A DNA stretch of 64,000 nt from an uncultured Acetatifactor sp. (GTDB lineage: Bacteria; Bacillota; Clostridia; Lachnospirales; Lachnospiraceae), in contig CAJTZD010000010.1 in assembly GCA_910584235.1 (NCBI GenBank), positions 39,838-103,837 of the forward strand, in the 5' to 3' direction. Made by a program: the position numbers and the translations under genes. Shown here piece by piece: positions 35,073 through 44,700 of this stretch. The notes below the pieces were generated by a model that did no database searches, had not been told where the DNA came from, and saw nothing but the letters and a program-made list of their open reading frames with translations. Position 1 is the stretch's first letter. Each line of letters starts with the position of its first letter.

Positions 35073-36572
35073 ATGAAAAAAGCAGAGATCATTGTAGACA
35101 AATATTTTCTCACGGGGGCGGTGGACAAGAGGATCTTCGGCTCTTTCATCGAGCATCTGGGACGTGCCGTGTATGAGGGCATTTATCAGGAGAACAGCCC
35201 TTTTGCGGATGAGCAGGGAATGCGAAAGGACGTACTGGAGCTGGTGAGGGAGCTTCAGGTTCCCATTGTGCGCTATCCCGGTGGGAATTTCGTGTCCGGC
35301 TATCACTGGGAGGACGGCGTAGGGCCCAAAGCAGAGCGCCCGGCCAAGGTGGACCTGGCCTGGCATGTGATCGAGTCCAACCAGTTCGGCCTGAATGAGT
35401 TCGCCGACTGGGCGAAGAAAGCCGGGACGGAAGTGATGATGGCCGTGAATCTGGGAACCAGGGGGCCTGAGGAGGCCAAGGATCTGCTGGAGTACTGCAA
35501 CTTTAAAAAGGGCAGCTACTACAGCGATTTGAGAAGAAAGCACGGCTATGAGGAGCCCCACAATATCAAGCTTTGGTGCATGGGAAACGAGATGGACGGT
35601 CCCTGGCAGATGGGGCACAAGACGGCCAAAGAGTACGGCCGCGCCGCAGCGGAGACCAGCAGACTGATGAAATTCATGGATCCGGAGATTGAGACCGTGG
35701 CCTGCGGCAGTTCCGCCCTTGGTATGGATACATTCGGTTACTGGGAGGATGAAGTCCTGGAGGAATGCTACGACCAGGTGGATTATCTCTCCCTCCATCA
35801 GTACTATGGGAACCGGGATAACAATACGCCGGAATTTCTGGCAAATTCCAAGGGGATGGACGAGTTCATCACTTCCGTCCTGTCCATAGCGGACTGCGTA
35901 AAGGCGAAGAAGCGCAGCAAGAAGCAGATCAATCTGTCCTTTGACGAGTGGAATGTGTGGTACCACAGCAATGAGGCGGACAGCAAGCTGGAGAAATGGG
36001 TGCAGGCGCCTCATCAGCTGGAGGATGTGTACAACTTTGAGGATGCCCTGCTGGTGGGCAGTATGCTGATCACCATGCTGCGCCATGCGGACAGGGTGAA
36101 AGTGGCCTGCCTGGCCCAGCTGGTGAACGTGATCGCGCCGATTATGACTTCCGATACCGGAGCCTGGAGACAGACGATCTTTTATCCTTATCTGCATGCA
36201 AGCGTGTACGGCAGAGGGACCGTGCTGAATACCTTTGTGAAAGCGCCTTTCTATGAGAGCAAGACCTATGGGGAGGTCTCTTTCCTGGACAGTGTCTGCG
36301 TCTGGAATGAGGAAGACGGGGAACTGACCGTCTTTGCGGTGAACAAGAATCTGGAGGAGGATATAGAGGTAAGCTGCGACCTGAGACAGTTTGCTGACTA
36401 CAAGGTCGTAGAGCATATTGTCCTTACCAACGATGATATGAAAGCCGTCAATACGGAGGCCAATCCGGACTGCGTCGTGCCCGTGACCGGGAACGCTTCC
36501 CGCATGGAGGACGGACGCTTTACCACTGTATTCGGAAAGCATAGCTGGAATGTGGTAAGGCTTAGGAAATAG
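35073..36572 (+). CDS. Alpha-L-arabinofuranosidase, GH51
   Basis: A 499-residue intracellular GH51 enzyme that removes terminal alpha-L-arabinofuranosyl groups from arabinan or arabinoxylan fragments. Motifs are FGSFIEHLGRAVYEGIY, VRYPGGNFVSGYHWEDGVGP, the acid/base Glu173 in WCMGNEMDGPWQ and the nucleophile Glu292 in LSFDEWNVWY. Length and motifs match AbfA. There is no signal peptide. The divergent AraC regulator probably controls it. A strong hairpin terminator follows at 36664-36715. Confidence 0.93.
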   Translation: MKKAEIIVDKYFLTGAVDKRIFGSFIEHLGRAVYEGIYQENSPFADEQGMRKDVLELVRELQVPIVRYPGGNFVSGYHWEDGVGPKAERPAKVDLAWHVIESNQFGLNEFADWAKKAGTEVMMAVNLGTRGPEEAKDLLEYCNFKKGSYYSDLRRKHGYEEPHNIKLWCMGNEMDGPWQMGHKTAKEYGRAAAETSRLMKFMDPEIETVACGSSALGMDTFGYWEDEVLEECYDQVDYLSLHQYYGNRDNNTPEFLANSKGMDEFITSVLSIADCVKAKKRSKKQINLSFDEWNVWYHSNEADSKLEKWVQAPHQLEDVYNFEDALLVGSMLITMLRHADRVKVACLAQLVNVIAPIMTSDTGAWRQTIFYPYLHASVYGRGTVLNTFVKAPFYESKTYGEVSFLDSVCVWNEEDGELTVFAVNKNLEEDIEVSCDLRQFADYKVVEHIVLTNDDMKAVNTEANPDCVVPVTGNASRMEDGRFTTVFGKHSWNVVRLRK

Positions 36573-36608
36573 ATCACAGAAATAAGATAAAAGCAGCATG
36601 CCGGGGAA

Positions 36609-36627
36609 ATGGAAGAAGGGCATTCCA
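36609..36627. repeat. Single copy of a 19-bp dispersed palindromic element
   Basis: ATGGAAGAAGGGCATTCCA, differing at one base from the three tandem copies at 63946-64000. TGGAA and TTCCA form short inverted arms. Confidence 0.6.
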
Positions 36628-36663
36628 ATAGAACTGAAGAATCCGGGCAAGCTGCAGAAATCC

Positions 36664-36715
36664 AATCCCGCCGCAGATCAGGTACCTCAAGGGCCTGGCT
36701 GGGGCGGGATTTTGT
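36664..36715 (+). terminator. Rho-independent terminator after GH51
   Basis: AATCCCGCC (36664-36672) pairs perfectly with GGCGGGATT (36703-36711), with an inner CAGG/CCTG pair, followed by a short T-rich tail. Confidence 0.65.
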
Positions 36716-36814
36716 CAGTACCCCCATAGACGCCGGCTGCTCCGCCCTGCATGAGAGACCGACGAGAGCCGAAAACTGTGCTGTGAAACGGCCGGCGCGG
36801 GCACGGACAACAAA

Positions 36815-36872
36815 AAAGTTTCCGGTTTCCAGCTTTTTTACCATAGTATTCCTTTCGCTTTTTCGCTACTCT
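36815..36872 (+). promoter_or_regulatory. Weak copy of the conserved promoter box before the surface-protein operon
   Basis: AAAGTTTCCG-GTTTCCAG-CTTTTTT at 36815-36839 resembles the AAATTACCCT-N8-T(6-7) box seen at 49736, 53558 and 59722. At the same offset (+52) a possible -10, TACTCT (36867-36872), is found; the -35 is weak. The remaining interval 36573-36961 holds only the terminator and the 19-bp element. Confidence 0.35.
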
Positions 36873-36961
36873 GTAAAAGGATAGAAAAGGTGGCACTCCA
36901 TGTCCGCAGGTGCGTTTGCCTGTGGATATGGTCTGACATAAAAAAGCAAAGGAGTGAAAGC

Positions 36962-38671
36962 ATGAAAAAAAGAGCCAAACACTTGCTTTCCGCCATGCTG
37001 GCACTGTGCATGACGCTGTGTATGTACAGTCTGCCAATATCGGCGGAAGCGGCTTCTGCCGGAACGGGCACCAAGGACGATCCCTGGGACATCTCCGCAG
37101 AAGCGGGAACAGACAAGGTGAATGCCTGGTACGAGGGCAGCGAGCAGAGCGGGTATACCCTCTTCATAACCGGAGAAGGACGTATGACCGCTTCTTTTCG
37201 TGACGCGGAACCGCCATGGAAGTCCATAAAGGGCAGCATCACGGCGGTGGAAATCGGGGAGGGTGTGACAAATGCAGGAGCCTATGCATTTCATTTCTGC
37301 AAGGCACTGAAGACAGTGTCTCTGCCGGAAAGCCTGACGGAGATTGGCACCTATGCGTTTCATATCACCAGTGTGAAGCACCTGACCATTCCGGTCAATG
37401 TGAACACCATCGGGCGGATGATCGCAAATCCCACTACCTATTATGAAGTTCTGGGCAATCCGGAGAACGTGAATAACCACGCGTTCAACACCTCTCTGGT
37501 ATCGGTTCCGGACCAAAGCGCTGCGGAAGCCTTAAACGGTAAGACCAATGTATCCGCCATCATTGTCCTAAACGGCGGCATATACGGCGAGACAGAGGAG
37601 GATCTTGAGAATCTTTCCTACGGGCTCATCGCACCTGTGAAAGAGGGCAGCTATTTTGCCGGATGGTACAGGAACGCGGATTTTACCGGGCAGAAACTGG
37701 CAACGGACCGAAACGGCAGAAGCGCCGTGAACATCAACAATATCTACTATGCCAAATGGTCCGATACGCCGGATCCCGGTCCGGACGCGGATTACGAGGA
37801 AGTTCTGGTACCTGAAGATATCGACAATGTGGAGCAGATGGAGCTTCCGGATGGGTATGTCTGGAAAGAGCCGGTGGAACTGATTCCGGGCGGCACTGTG
37901 ACAGCTACGGCGGTTGCAGATGATGGATCTGTAATCATATATTACATATCCAAGAATCCGAAACTGATTTTGGATGAGGAATGCCAGGAAACACCGGACG
38001 GAAAGCCGATGAAAACTTATGAAGCCGGAAAGGATGACGGCATCACTGTCCGGGCTACCGGCGCTTTGGAAAAGCTTCAAAGCGTAAAGGTAGACGGCAA
38101 GGAGGTGGACGCTGCCAACTATACATTAAGGAGCGGCTCCACGATTCTGACATTTACAAAGGCTTATATGGACACTTTGTCTAATGGGGAGCATACCGTG
38201 ACTTTGGATTATGAGGTGGGCAGTGTGGAATTGCTGGTGAAAGTAACGGGCCAGACCGAATCCACCGACCCCATGCCGGGTCCTGCGGATCCTACCCCGG
38301 CCCCCGCGGATCCCACGCCCGGTCCTGCGGATCCTGCCCCGGGCCCCGCAGATCCCACGCCGGGTCCTGCGGATCCTACCCCGGCCCCCACGGATCCCAC
38401 GCCCGGTCCTGCGGATCCTGCCCCGGGCCCCGCAGATCCCCAGGATCCCACCCCGGCTCCCGGGAATCCCACAGATCCGGGAACCACATCCCCCACACAG
38501 CCGGGCGGCAACGCATCCGATGGCAATGAGACTCCGGCGCAGGAAAATCTGCACTCTCCGAAAACATTGGATAACAGCCCATATGCGGCAGGCAATGCGG
38601 AGCATCATAACGGCACGGGATTCCTGCTGGCCGGACTTGCAGTGACAGCGGTGCTTGGGGGGGGTAATTAG
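36962..38671 (+). CDS. Secreted BspA-like leucine-rich repeat surface protein with frameshifted anchor
   Basis: A 569-residue exported protein. Its signal peptide (residues 1-30) is followed by BspA-type leucine-rich repeats (GAYAFHFCKALKTVSLPESL), a Listeria-Bacteroides type repeat (YFAGWYRNADFTG), an Ig-like region, and eight heptads of the type PTPGPAD (about 437-492). Near the end is SPKTLDNSPY, similar to the SPKTG sorting motif of clostridial class B/D sortases, then a hydrophobic segment that stops abruptly after a run of eight G (38657-38664). With seven G the frame continues as VISVLLRRKYADEKEE and ends at TGA 38727-38729, exactly overlapping the next ATG. The start at 36962 has AAAGGAG 7 nt upstream. 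The role is probably adhesion. Confidence 0.8.
   Translation: MKKRAKHLLSAMLALCMTLCMYSLPISAEAASAGTGTKDDPWDISAEAGTDKVNAWYEGSEQSGYTLFITGEGRMTASFRDAEPPWKSIKGSITAVEIGEGVTNAGAYAFHFCKALKTVSLPESLTEIGTYAFHITSVKHLTIPVNVNTIGRMIANPTTYYEVLGNPENVNNHAFNTSLVSVPDQSAAEALNGKTNVSAIIVLNGGIYGETEEDLENLSYGLIAPVKEGSYFAGWYRNADFTGQKLATDRNGRSAVNINNIYYAKWSDTPDPGPDADYEEVLVPEDIDNVEQMELPDGYVWKEPVELIPGGTVTATAVADDGSVIIYYISKNPKLILDEECQETPDGKPMKTYEAGKDDGITVRATGALEKLQSVKVDGKEVDAANYTLRSGSTILTFTKAYMDTLSNGEHTVTLDYEVGSVELLVKVTGQTESTDPMPGPADPTPAPADPTPGPADPAPGPADPTPGPADPTPAPTDPTPGPADPAPGPADPQDPTPAPGNPTDPGTTSPTQPGGNASDGNETPAQENLHSPKTLDNSPYAAGNAEHHNGTGFLLAGLAVTAVLGGGN
38268..38438. repeat. Proline-rich heptad repeat region
   Basis: Eight 21-bp units encode P-[TAM]-P-[GA]-P-[AT]-D; four units form a nearly exact 84-bp higher-order repeat. 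Probably a cell-wall-spanning stalk prone to length change. Confidence 0.75.
38657..38664 (+). other. G8 homopolymer that decides the reading frame of the anchor
   Basis: Eight G in the hydrophobic anchor codons. One G fewer opens 19 more codons with a positively charged tail and a TGATG overlap with the downstream gene. Confidence 0.75.
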
Positions 38672-38728
38672 TGTCCTGCTGCGCCGCAAATACGCAGACG
38701 AAAAGGAAGAAGGGAGGAATGAACGCTG

Positions 38729-41700
38729 ATGAGAACAGGAAACAAGAAGCTGACAAAATGTATGGCGACTTTTGGCCTGACCGTAGCGCTTGCGCTGCAG
38801 GGAATCTGCCCGTGGGACATGGCAAATACGGTACATGCCGCGGGTACGGAAGCAGGCAGCCCGGCCCCGGCGGCGGACAGCGCATCCAACTCCCGCATTG
38901 AGGCCTTGCTGACGGACTACAAGCCCCATATCAACGAGGTGACGGATCCCTACAGCGGATTTACCCATCCGGGCGTAGGTGTGACCAAGGAAACCCTGGA
39001 CAATGTCCAGGCCCAGGTGCGCGCAGGGGCGGAACCCTGGAAGAGCTATTTTGAGACCATGATCTTAGACGACGGTTCCATATCCGGAAGAGATGTGGGA
39101 CCCAAGCGCAACGGCGGCCCTTTCAATAACAACACTTTCAACAATAACAATGACGGCAGCAGGGCATACGCCCAGGCATTGATGTACTACATTACAGGCG
39201 ACAATGCGTATCGCCGCAATGCCATGCGCATCATCCGGGCATATGAAGATATCGACCCGGAATCCCTGGAATATTTCAACGATGCCTGCATTCACATGGG
39301 CATCCCCACCAACCGGATCTGTATCGCGGCGGAGATCCTGCGATATTCCAGTTACCAGGTGACAGATGGCTATACCGAGGAGGAGCTGGCCTGGACGGAG
39401 GAGGATACGGAGAAATTCATCTCGAATTTCCTAAGTCCTGAGGTGGAAGTCTTCCAGTACAGCCCGGACCGCTTTATGAATCAGCATCTCTACACCACCA
39501 TCGGCGCCATGTCGGCCTACCTGTTCATGGACGATGCGGAAAGCTATGAAAAGGCAGTGGAATGGTTCACCGTAAATAAAAACGGCAGAGACCAGGGACA
39601 GAACGGTTCCATCAAGCGCCTGTTCCGCGAGATCGCCACGGTGGACGCGGTGGGGGCAAAAGAGGGAAGCGGCACGCCGCTGGACAAGCCCGTGATCCAG
39701 CATGTGGAGATGGGGCGGGACCAGGCCCACGGCTGCGGCGACCTGACCAACTCCGCCATTCTCTCCCGGCTGATGCTAAGCCAGGGGACAAAGGTGGACC
39801 CGCAAGACGGAACCGTATCCACCGATGCGGATGCGGTGGACTGCTTTACGTTCCTGGACGACCGCATGGTAAAAGCGGCAGATTTCTTCTTCCAGTATAT
39901 GCTGGGGTATGACACCGAATGGGTGCCCGTTCCCTTTGCCATTGATACCGACGGCACCATCAAGGATTCCTACGCAGCCTTTGCCGCCAGCTACAGGGGA
40001 CGTTACACCACCATCAACTTCTGGGATTTCTATACCTATTATGCCTACAACCGGGGCATGACAGCAGAGCAGCTTCAGGAGAAGTATCCTTATTTCTATG
40101 AGGGCTATGGCATGAAGACATACTGTGCCTGGGGCAATAATGACGGAGGCGGCGATTTCTGGGTATTCCTGCCGGCTGCGGCAGCAGGAGACACCTCTTT
40201 CGTGCCCAAAGCCTCCGAGGCAAATGTGATCCAGGTGGAGAACCGCAGCTCCATAGTCAGCGCCCACACCCAATCCGGCGTAAGGAGCGACGGGGACGGT
40301 ACCGGGTATGTGCATCTGGACAAGGCGGACGGCGAGAGCAGAGTCGCCATGAACAGCGCCGGAATCGGCAGCGATGTGTTCCTGTTCCGGGTGCGCACGG
40401 ACGGAATCGCGAAGCTTACCATGAGCAGCAGTCCCGAGAGCGGCATTTATCTGCCGGACACCAAGGGCCAGTGGATGTATGTCCCATACCCTAAGGACAG
40501 CAGCGAGGGCTTCGGGGATATGTATTACTTCTCTGTAACCAATATAGAGGGCAGCTATACGGATGTGGATGCCATTTATACAAGCCCTAAGGCATCGAAT
40601 CTGGATGCGGTGACCTTTGAGAGCGGCAGGGAGGAATATAATCTTGCCACTTATATCGGAGCGCCTTTTGCCGTGACCCTTGGCGCGGTCAATGTGCTGG
40701 AGAATCCTGTTCGTTATACCGGAATCAACCTGCCTGAGGGCGTTACTGTGGATGAAAACACCGGAAAAGTGACATGGTCTCCTGATGTAGCCGGGGAATA
40801 TACATTCTATGTGGCCGCAGCCGCAGGGGATACCGTGGCGCTGAAGAAGCTGAACATTACGGTCAGCGGCAGCCGCATGGACGCGGTAAACAATGCCATC
40901 AAGCCATATGACGAAACGGCGGTTTATACCACTGCCAGCCTGAAAGCTTTCCAGGCGGCGCTGGATAAGGCCAGGGAGATGGCAGAGGACGAAAGCGTCA
41001 GCGATGAGGAATTCGCCGCAGTGCTCAATGAGCTCAGCGATGCCGTGGCCGCTCTGGAGCTGGTATCGCCTCTGCTGAAGAACGATCCTTTGACCGATGG
41101 TACCTCACTGGATTTCAGCAAGATGAATGTGGGGAACCAATCCACGTTTGGTTACGGAGACACTCCGGCATGGCTGGATGCGGAACCTGGTACTTTCGTA
41201 GGCTACTGGCTGGTGGAAGACAAGGGCGCCATCATGGACTTCGGAATCGATTACAAGATATCCGTAAATAAATTCGGATTCCAGGCCAGAGCCGGATTCT
41301 CGGACCGTCTGGCGGGCGTACAGGTATTCGGCTCCAACGACAGGGTCAACTGGGAGAAGCTTACCGTGGCCGAGGCCGCTTATCAGCAGGCTTACCAGAC
41401 CGTGGACGTGGCGGAAGAGTACCATGACAAGCAGTATCGTTTCCTGATGTTCAAGAAGACCACGGAATATCCGGATGTATTGTCCGGTTCCGTACAAAAT
41501 CTCCTGGAGATCGCGGAAATCCGGATGTGGGGCACCCGGTATGAAACCGGCAACCTGATTGAAAGCATTACCATGTCCTGCGATACGGTGGACAATGGCC
41601 GCATCAAGATGGGGGATACTGTGAAAGTGACCATTCAGGGACGGGATACCCTCCGCGACCTGAAAGTGAATATCCACGGCGTGGACGCTGTGATTACCCA

Positions 41701-44700
41701 GGGCGCAGACCATACTTATACTGCCACTGCAGTGATGAATTCCGCTGACTGCAGCATGGGGCAGGTGGGGCTTACTTTGGATTACACAAAAGCGGACGGC
41801 ACGCCCGGCGAGACATTCCACGGCACAACGGACGGCAGTACCCTGTTTTTGGTGGACTCCGACCGGTTCGTCAATACCGGTATGCTGGCGGCTGTTCTTA
41901 CGGCAAGCAGTGGTTCCTGGGACGGAAAGCTGAGTCCCGAACAGAGCGCGGCATTGCTGTTTGACGGCAATACGGACACCTTTGGGGATCTGAAGAATCA
42001 ATTTGGCGATTACTATGTAGTAGACTTTGGAGAGGGTGTGACGGTTTCCCTTACGGACGTGATGCTGATGCCCAGAGCCTCTCACCCTGCGCGTATGAAC
42101 AATACGGTGGTGTACGGCTCCAACGATACCGAGCACGAAAGCTATGACGAGAAAGAATGGGTGAAGCTGACGCCTGCGGTAACCGGCGCCACAGCCAATA
42201 AATGGACGCACTTTGGGGAATCCGATATAGCGGATAAGAACGGATACCGTTTCTTCCAGATTCTGGGCGCCGAAAACGGAGATATCTCCGAGGTGGAGTT
42301 CTACGGAACCTATCACGCGGCGGTGCAGATGATTGCGGATCAGATTAAAGAGCTGCCTGTGCAGGAGGCGCTTCAGACCGAACTGGCGTATCCCTCTCTG
42401 CCTGCGGGCTATACCATTTCCGTAGACACCAGAAGCAATGAGGCCGTGATCGGCAAGGACGGAAGCGTATGCGCGGCCGTGAATGAGACGGTTGTCACCC
42501 TGCGGCTTCTGGTGACGGCTCCCACCGGGGAAACTGCCCTTACACAGGATATCAGTGTAACGGTGAAAGGTCTGGACAGTGTGATCACCGGAATCAAGGT
42601 ACCGGCCAGAGGCGCACAGACCCTGGCTATGCCCGAGCTGCCGGAGGGATATGCGGTGACTGTGGCCACTTCGGAGGATGATACAGTTGTATCTCTTGGC
42701 GAGGGCAGGATTACCACACCGGAGAAAGATACGCTGGTGAAAGTCAGCCTGCAGTTAAAGCGGGAGAGCGACGGCGTGACCGTACAGTCCGAAGCGTATA
42801 CGGTTCTGATCTACGGAACCGAGGAAGCGCAGAAGCTGGATGTGAACGCGCTGGCGGCCGGCATGACGGCCAGCAGCGGCGGATGGGGCGGAAACGGAAC
42901 CGCAGAAGATCAGGCCAAGAAGCTGTTTGACGGAGATGACAGTACTTTCGGCGATTTGGCCAGCGGCAATACATTTACTGTTGATTTCGGCGAGGGCAAA
43001 GCGGTTCTGCCTACGAAATTCAGGCTTAAGCCCCGTTCCGGCGGAAAGAACAATACGGAGTATCTGGGACGCATGAACGGTGCGTTTGTCCAGGGGTCTG
43101 CAGACGGTACCACATGGGTGGATATCACGGCTCCGCTGGAGGGCGTAAATGAATTCGTATTCTATGACATTACGGCAGAGGATTTTGTGAACTGCGGCAG
43201 CTTCCGTTACATCCGGATCACCGGCGCGGCAAGCGGGAATATCTCCGAGGCTGAGATTTACGGTTCTATGGTGGAAGAGGAAGTGCCGGAGGAAGAGCCG
43301 ATTGATGTGATGGCGTTGGCGGCAAGCATGACAGCCAGCAGCGGCGACTGGGATAATACAATGTCTGCGGAACAGTGTGCACAGCAGCTGTTTGACGGCA
43401 GTACAGATACTTTTGGTGATCTGAAGACAGGGAACACCTACACCATAGATTTCGGTGAAGGAACTACCATAGCACCTACAAAGTTTGCAGCGTATCCGAG
43501 GCTGGGGACAGGAAGCAAAAATCCTGAGGAATTTACCAAACGACTAAATGGGCTGAAATTCCAGGGTTCTAACGATGGGAGCACATGGACGGACATCACG
43601 GAAGCACTGGCCGGTATTGCTGGTAAGGATCCCAATGCAGTCAAATGGCATGAGCTGAGTGTAACTACTGCAGGCAGCTATCGCTATATCCAGATTACTG
43701 GTGCCGAGGGCGGCAATATGTCCGAGGTCAGAATCTATGGCACAGTAAGTAAGGATGAGCTTCCTGAAGAGCCGATTGATGTGAAGAGTCTGGCGGCGAG
43801 CATGACAGCCAGCAGCGGCGACTGGGATAATACAATGTCTGCGGAACAGTGTGCACAGCAGCTGTTTGACGGCAGTACAGATACTTTTGGTGATCTGAAG
43901 ACAGGGAACACCTACACCATAGATTTCGGTGAAGGAACTACCATAGCACCTACAAAGTTTGCAGCGTATCCGAGGCTGGGGACAGGAAGCAAAAATCCTG
44001 AGGAATTTACCAAACGACTAAATGGGCTGAAATTCCAGGGTTCTAACGATGGGAGCACATGGACGGACATCACGGAAGCACTGGCCGGTATTGCTGGTAA
44101 GGATCCCAATGCAGTCAAATGGCATGAGCTGAGTGTAACTACTGCAGGCAGCTATCGCTATATCCAGATTACTGGTGCCGAGGGCGGCAATATGTCCGAG
44201 GTCAAGTTCTATGGCACAGTAAACAAAACCAATGCCGCTTCACTGGAAACGGTTCCTGACGCAAACGCTCCCGCAGAAGAGGATGGGAACGCGGATACCG
44301 AAAACCTGTCCGAGCCGGAAAACGAGGGCGGAAATACGCAGTCCCCTGCAGCTCCGGAGACGGAGAACGGCGATTCCGGGGAGCCCGCAACTTCCGATGA
44401 GGAAGCAGGCAGCTCCAAGGAACCTGCACCCTCTGATGAGGAAGCAGACAGCCCCAAGGAGCCTGTATCTTCCGATGAGGAAACCGACAGCTCGAAAGAG
44501 CCCGCGGCCTCCGATGAGGCAGCCGGTGATGCCGGGGAGCCCACAGTTCCGGACACGGAAGCTGACGGTTCCGATGTACCCGAGATGCCGGATAATGAGA
44601 GCGGCAGCGCCCAGGCCCCTGCAGATCCGGGTGAGGAAACAGATGCCTCTCAGGCCCCCGCAGACCCGACCGTAGAAAGCGATACCTCCCAAGCTCCTGA

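Noticed and set aside
34995..36665. 556-codon minus-strand open frame opposite GH51
   Set aside because: It is antisense to an intact arabinofuranosidase with both catalytic residues; its translation shows only His/Leu/Val-rich shadow composition.
38268..38438. Collagen-like or enzyme domain in the proline-rich region
   Set aside because: The P-x-P-x-P-A-D heptads fit a wall-spanning stalk; there is no Gly-X-Y pattern.
41105..42316. 403-codon minus-strand frame opposite the giant lyase gene
   Set aside because: Shadow of the repetitive coding strand; no start signal or recognisable motif.
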